Shown here: piece by piece, positions 59,387 to 64,000 of the stretch
How positions within the stretch are numbered: the first letter of the stretch is position 1
How the letters are laid out: every line of letters begins with the position of its first letter
DNA from: Streptomyces albicerus
GTDB taxonomy: Bacteria; Actinomycetota; Actinomycetes; Streptomycetales; Streptomycetaceae
Direction of reading: 5' to 3'
Assembly: GCF_008905045.1 (NCBI RefSeq)
Contig: NZ_VWMY01000031.1
Location: 56,315-120,314 of the forward strand
DNA: 64,000 nt
The notes under the pieces: generated by a model
Seen by the model: the letters and a program-made list of their open reading frames with translations, nothing else
Told to the model about the DNA's origin: nothing
The model's database searches: none
Program-made: the position numbers and the translations under genes

Positions 59387-59767
59387 GTGGCCCCGACGAA
59401 GAATGCCCTGAAGAAGTGGGAGAAAGTGCGCGAGTTCGCCCTGGGACTGCCGGGCGCCGCCGAGGAGTTCCCCTGGGGCGAGACCGTCGCGAAGGTCAAC
59501 AAGAAGGTGTTCGTCTTCCTCGGCGTCAGTGACGGCAGCTATCCGATGGGCCTCACCGTGAAGCTCAAGGACGAGGTGGCGCACGCCCATGCCATGACCG
59601 CCCCGGGCGCGGAGCCCGCGGGATACGGCCTCGGGAAGGCGGGCTGGGTGAGCATCCCGCTGGAGCAGAACGGCGCCCCGGCCGCTGAGCTGCTGTGCGA
59701 CTGGGTCGAGGAGAGCTACCGCACCATCGCGCCGAAGAAGCTCATAGCGGAGCTTGACGCCCGCTGA
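59387..59767 (+). CDS. MmcQ/YjbR-family protein
   Basis: A 126-residue small alpha/beta protein with the family pattern FALGLPGAAEEFPWGETVAKVNKKVFVF, CyaY-like fold, often annotated as DNA-binding. It ends with a conserved helix (WVEESYRTIAPKKL). GTG start at 59387 with GGAGGCAG upstream. Function not established. Confidence 0.88.
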   Translation: MAPTKNALKKWEKVREFALGLPGAAEEFPWGETVAKVNKKVFVFLGVSDGSYPMGLTVKLKDEVAHAHAMTAPGAEPAGYGLGKAGWVSIPLEQNGAPAAELLCDWVEESYRTIAPKKLIAELDAR

Positions 59768-59802
59768 GTTCCCCGGAGGGCATCGGGCCTCCACAATTGG
59801 CT

Positions 59803-59870
59803 AAGCGCTTGCTCGCCAAGGGCTTGTGCGGAGTGGAACACGTTCTTAACATCACTGATGTTACATCAGT
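59803..59870. promoter_or_regulatory. Operator region of the beta-oxidation operon
   Basis: Two palindromes precede caiB: AAGCGCTT at 59803-59810, of the kind seen in TetR-type fatty-acid regulator sites, and a perfect 17-bp one at 59854-59870 (ACTGATGT-T-ACATCAGT), 24 bp before the start codon and overlapping the expected promoter. The regulator gene is not in the window. Confidence 0.7.
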
Positions 59871-59893
59871 TGTGTCACAGTGCTGGGGGCTTG

Positions 59894-61033
59894 ATGGCAG
59901 TGGCAGGGACGGCCGAGCACGGCCCGCTCGCCGGGGTGCGCGTAGTCGAGCTGGCGGGCATCGGGCCCGGCCCGTTCGCCGGCATGCTCCTTGCCGACCT
60001 GGGCGCGGACGTCGTACGCGTGGACAGGCCGAGCGGCGTGGGGCTCGCGATCAACCCCGAGTACGACGTCACCAACCGCAACAAGCGCTCCGTGATCGTC
60101 GACCTCAAGTCGCCCGGCGGCGCCGACCGCGTCCTGGACCTGGTCGAGCGCGCCGACATCCTGATCGAGGGCTTCCGGCCGGGCGTCGCCGAGCGCCTGG
60201 GTGTGGGCCCCGAGACCTGCCACGCCCGCAATCCGAAGCTCGTTTACGGGCGGATGACCGGCTGGGGCCAGGAAGGGCCGCTCGCCCAGCGCGCCGGGCA
60301 CGACATCGCGTACATCGCGCTGACCGGCACCCTCGGCATGATCGGCGACCCGGACGAGCCGCCGGCCGTCCCCGCGAACCTCGTCGGGGACTACGCGGGC
60401 GGCTCGCTCTATCTCGTCGTCGGCGTCCTCGCCGCCCTGCACCACGCGCGCGCGACCGGCACCGGACAGGTCGTGGACGCGGCGATCGTGGACGGCGCGG
60501 CGCACCTCGCCTCGATGATCCACGGCATGCTGGCCGCCGGCGGCTGGCAGGACCGGCGCGGCGCCAACCTCCTCGACGGAGGCTGCCCCTACTACGGGAC
60601 GTACGAGACGGCCGACGGCCAGTACATGGCGGTGGGCGCCCTCGAGCGGCAGTTCTACGAGGAGTTCGTGGACCTGCTCGGCATCAAGGACGAGGCACCG
60701 GCCCACAAGGACGTGTCCCGCTGGGGCGAGCTGCGCGAGACGGTCGCGGCCCGCTTCAGGACGCGTACGAGGGACGAGTGGACCGCGGTCTTCGAGGGCT
60801 CCGACGCGTGCGTGGCGCCCGTGCTGTCGCTGCGCGAGGCCCCGCACCATCCGCATCTCGCCGCCCGCGGCACCTTCACCGACCACGGAGGCATCACCCA
60901 GCCGGCCCCCGTGCCCCGCTTCTCCGCCACCCGCACCTCCGTCCGCGGCGGGCCCGCCCAGCCGGGCGCCGACACCGCGGACGTGGCCCGCGACTGGGAT
61001 CTACCGGACCTCCTGAAGGGCAGCCCCGAATGA
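59894..61033 (+). CDS. CaiB/BaiF-family CoA transferase, alpha-methylacyl-CoA racemase type
   Basis: A 379-residue enzyme. Residues matching the racemase catalytic set are present: His in RAGHDIAYIALTG, Asp in VGDYAGGSLY and Glu in VGALERQFYEEF. It would epimerise 2-methylacyl-CoA so branched chains can enter beta-oxidation. ATG at 59894 has GGGGG 5 nt upstream. Its stop overlaps the start of the acyl-CoA dehydrogenase (ATGA), which makes operon membership clear. Confidence 0.9.
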   Translation: MAVAGTAEHGPLAGVRVVELAGIGPGPFAGMLLADLGADVVRVDRPSGVGLAINPEYDVTNRNKRSVIVDLKSPGGADRVLDLVERADILIEGFRPGVAERLGVGPETCHARNPKLVYGRMTGWGQEGPLAQRAGHDIAYIALTGTLGMIGDPDEPPAVPANLVGDYAGGSLYLVVGVLAALHHARATGTGQVVDAAIVDGAAHLASMIHGMLAAGGWQDRRGANLLDGGCPYYGTYETADGQYMAVGALERQFYEEFVDLLGIKDEAPAHKDVSRWGELRETVAARFRTRTRDEWTAVFEGSDACVAPVLSLREAPHHPHLAARGTFTDHGGITQPAPVPRFSATRTSVRGGPAQPGADTADVARDWDLPDLLKGSPE

Positions 61034-62172
61034 AGCGGCAGATCTTCACGCCGGAGCACGACGCGTTCCGCGAGACCGTCCGGACCTTCCTCGCCAAGGA
61101 GGTGCTGCCGTACTACGAGCAGTGGGAGAAGGACGGCATCGTGTCGCGGGACGCCTGGCGCGCGGCCGGGAAGCAGGGACTGCTCGGACTCGCCGTGCCC
61201 GGGGAGTACGGGGGAGGAGGCAACGCCGACTTCCGCTACAGCGCCGTACTCGCCGAGGAGTTCACGCGCGCGGGAGCCGCCGGGCTCGCGCTCGGGCTGC
61301 ACAACGACATCATCGGGCCGTATCTGACGGGTCTCGCCACCGAGGAGCAGAAGCGGCGCTGGCTGCCCGGCTTCTGCGACGGCACGCTGATCACGGCCAT
61401 CGCCATGACCGAGCCGGGCGCGGGATCGGACCTCCAGGGCATCAGGACGCACGCCGAGGACCGAGGCGACCACTGGCTGCTCAACGGTTCCAAGACGTTC
61501 ATCTCGAACGGGATCCTGGCCGACCTCGTGATCGTCGTGGCGAGGACGACTCCCGAGGGAGGCGCGAAGGGCCTGTCCCTGTTCGTCGTCGAGCGCGGCA
61601 CGGAGGGCTTCGAGCGCGGCCGCAACCTCGACAAGATCGGCCAGAAGGCGCAGGACACCGCCGAGTTGTTCTTCCACGACGTGCGGGTCCCGAAGGAGAA
61701 CCTGCTCGGCGAGCCGAACGGCGCCTTCGGGCACCTGATGACGAACCTCGCGCAGGAGCGGCTGAACATCGCCGTCGCCGGAATCGCCGCCGCCGAGTAC
61801 CTGCTGGAGATCACCACGGAGTACGTCAAGGAACGCGAGGCGTTCGGACGACCACTGGCCAGGCTGCAGCACATCCGCTTCGAGATAGCCGAGATGGCCA
61901 CCGAGTGCGCCGTCACCCGGACGTTCGTCGACCGCTGCGTCGTCGACCACTCGAACGGCGAACTCGACGCGGTGCACGCCTCGATGGCCAAGTGGTGGGC
62001 CACCGAGCTGCAGAAGCGAGTCGCGGACCGCTGCCTCCAACTGCACGGCGGCTACGGCTACATGACCGAGTACCGCGTCGCGAAGGCCTTCACCGACGGC
62101 CGTATCCAGACCATCTACGGCGGCACGACCGAGATCATGAAGGAGATCATCGGCCGCTCCCTGCTCGGCTGA
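61030..62172 (+). CDS. Acyl-CoA dehydrogenase (long-chain/LCAD-like)
   Basis: A 380-residue FAD enzyme for the first oxidation step. Family signatures: AIAMTEPGAGSDLQGI, NGSKTFISNG, QERLNIAVAG and LHGGYGYMTEY, FTDGRIQTIYGGTTEIMKEI. At the position of the MCAD catalytic Glu (YEGT) there is Gly (YGGT), as in LCAD-type enzymes, where the base lies on helix G; FEIAEM at about residues 277-282 could supply it. Confidence 0.93.
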   Translation: MKRQIFTPEHDAFRETVRTFLAKEVLPYYEQWEKDGIVSRDAWRAAGKQGLLGLAVPGEYGGGGNADFRYSAVLAEEFTRAGAAGLALGLHNDIIGPYLTGLATEEQKRRWLPGFCDGTLITAIAMTEPGAGSDLQGIRTHAEDRGDHWLLNGSKTFISNGILADLVIVVARTTPEGGAKGLSLFVVERGTEGFERGRNLDKIGQKAQDTAELFFHDVRVPKENLLGEPNGAFGHLMTNLAQERLNIAVAGIAAAEYLLEITTEYVKEREAFGRPLARLQHIRFEIAEMATECAVTRTFVDRCVVDHSNGELDAVHASMAKWWATELQKRVADRCLQLHGGYGYMTEYRVAKAFTDGRIQTIYGGTTEIMKEIIGRSLLG

Positions 62173-62251
62173 CCTTCCTGGCCCTCCTGACCTTCCTGGC
62201 TCTCCAGGCCCCTCCGGCTCCTCGAACTGGCTCTCCCCGAAAGGCTTACCA

Positions 62252-63466
<1,215 letters not shown>

Positions 63467-63506
63467 CTCCCCAGTGGACCACCAGACTTCTACGGAGAAC
63501 CCCCTC

Positions 63507-64000
63507 ATGACCGAGAGCACCACCATCCGCTGGGAACAGGACGAGACCGGCGTCGTCACGCTCGTACTCGACGACCCCAACCAGTCCGCGAACACGATGA
63601 ACCAGGCCTTCCGGGAGTCCCTCACCGCGATCGCCGACCGCCTGGAGGCGGAGCTTCGGGCGGACCCCGACTCCATCCGCGGCATCGTCTTCACCTCCGC
63701 CAAGAAGACCTTCTTCGCGGGCGGCGACCTGCGCGACCTCATCCGGGTCACGCCCGAGACCGCCCAGCAGCTCCTCGACGGAGGTCTCGCCATCAAGCGC
63801 GACCTGCGCCGCATCGAGACGCTCGGCAAGCCCGTCGTCGCCGCCATGAACGGCGCGGCCCTGGGCGGCGGTTACGAGATCGCGCTGGCCTGCCACCACC
63901 GCGTCGCCCTCGACGCGCCCGGCTCCAAGATCGGCTGCCCCGAGGTCACGCTCGGCCTGCTGCCCGGAGGCGGCGGCGTCGTCAGGACCGTACGCCTTCT
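63507..64000 (+). CDS. fadB: FadB-type multifunctional enoyl-CoA hydratase/3-hydroxyacyl-CoA dehydrogenase, 3' end outside window
   Basis: Open from the ATG at 63507 to the window end (164 codons seen). The crotonase domain is clear: GIVFTSAKKTFFAGGDL for the oxyanion hole, then MNGAALGGGYEIALACHHR and SKIGCPEVTLGLLPGGGG with the catalytic Glu positions. The downstream dehydrogenase domain is not visible; the call to FadB rests on the N-terminal length and the thiolase neighbour. GGAG lies about 9 nt before the start. Confidence 0.85.
   Translation, partial: MTESTTIRWEQDETGVVTLVLDDPNQSANTMNQAFRESLTAIADRLEAELRADPDSIRGIVFTSAKKTFFAGGDLRDLIRVTPETAQQLLDGGLAIKRDLRRIETLGKPVVAAMNGAALGGGYEIALACHHRVALDAPGSKIGCPEVTLGLLPGGGGVVRTVRL

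Noticed and set aside
59797..62172. A single 791-codon frame read as one fused protein
   Set aside because: Its first part is an out-of-frame reading of the CaiB gene; only the part from 61030 is real acyl-CoA dehydrogenase.

Overview
This window comes from a Streptomyces-type actinomycete. Reading frames show near-saturated G/C third positions, GTG and TTG starts are common, and the gene content includes a WhiB protein, an SsgA-like sporulation protein, a two-domain small laccase, an intact pca operon with a PcaV-type MarR regulator, and several large LuxR/LAL-type ATPases. From memory, the gene order (pca operon, DUF3048, ATP ligase, LigD polymerase, small laccase, WhiB, desaturase, UvrA paralogue, ABC-F, ssgD, fatty-acid oxidation) resembles the S. 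coelicolor SCO67xx region. I could not align the two here.

Layout. 1-6.9 kb: a DMT permease and PAP2 phosphatase pair, divergent from a TetR regulator across a very long perfect palindrome; a DUF2510 membrane-anchored protein; and a LAL-like ATPase with no DNA-binding domain. 6.9-15 kb: an SDR, then the protocatechuate branch of the beta-ketoadipate pathway on the minus strand (pcaI-J-F-H-G-B-L, mostly joined by stop/start overlaps), divergent from its likely regulator pcaV. Together these enzymes turn protocatechuate into succinyl-CoA and acetyl-CoA. 15-17.3 kb: a DUF3048 lipoprotein and an ATP-dependent DNA ligase.

17.3-27.7 kb looks like an acquired, decaying insert between the ligase and the LigD-type polymerase. 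It holds a frameshifted SDR, an ECF sigma factor with a SnoaL-like tail, GNAT and GntR stubs, a DtxR/DmdR paralogue whose N-terminus has been replaced, a second ECF sigma factor with a truncated tail, a LuxR/LAL regulator, an IS5-like transposase scrap and a solitary FAD fumarate-reductase-type flavoprotein.

27.8-42.5 kb: LigD polymerase; an extracytoplasmic redox set (cupredoxin/Ig/DUF1080 fusion, ThuA/PQQ-type propeller protein, small laccase); an alpha/beta hydrolase; a LacI regulator convergent with a GH64 beta-1,3-glucanase, both with the same LacI-type operator; a two-domain VOC protein; WhiB; and a six-hairpin glycosidase-like protein. 42.6-59.8 kb: a very large helical-repeat protein, acyl-ACP desaturase with a triple operator, DDAH, an ABC-F/UvrA-like resistance-type operon with a long structured leader, GPP34, an isocitrate-lyase-family enzyme, an SsgA-like protein, a secreted Asp-box propeller, endonuclease V and small proteins. 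59.9-64 kb: a beta-oxidation operon (CaiB racemase, acyl-CoA dehydrogenase, thiolase, FadB, the last cut by the window edge) behind a perfect palindromic operator.

A dispersed hairpin-bearing intergenic repeat occurs at five places. I found no rRNA, tRNA or CRISPR array.
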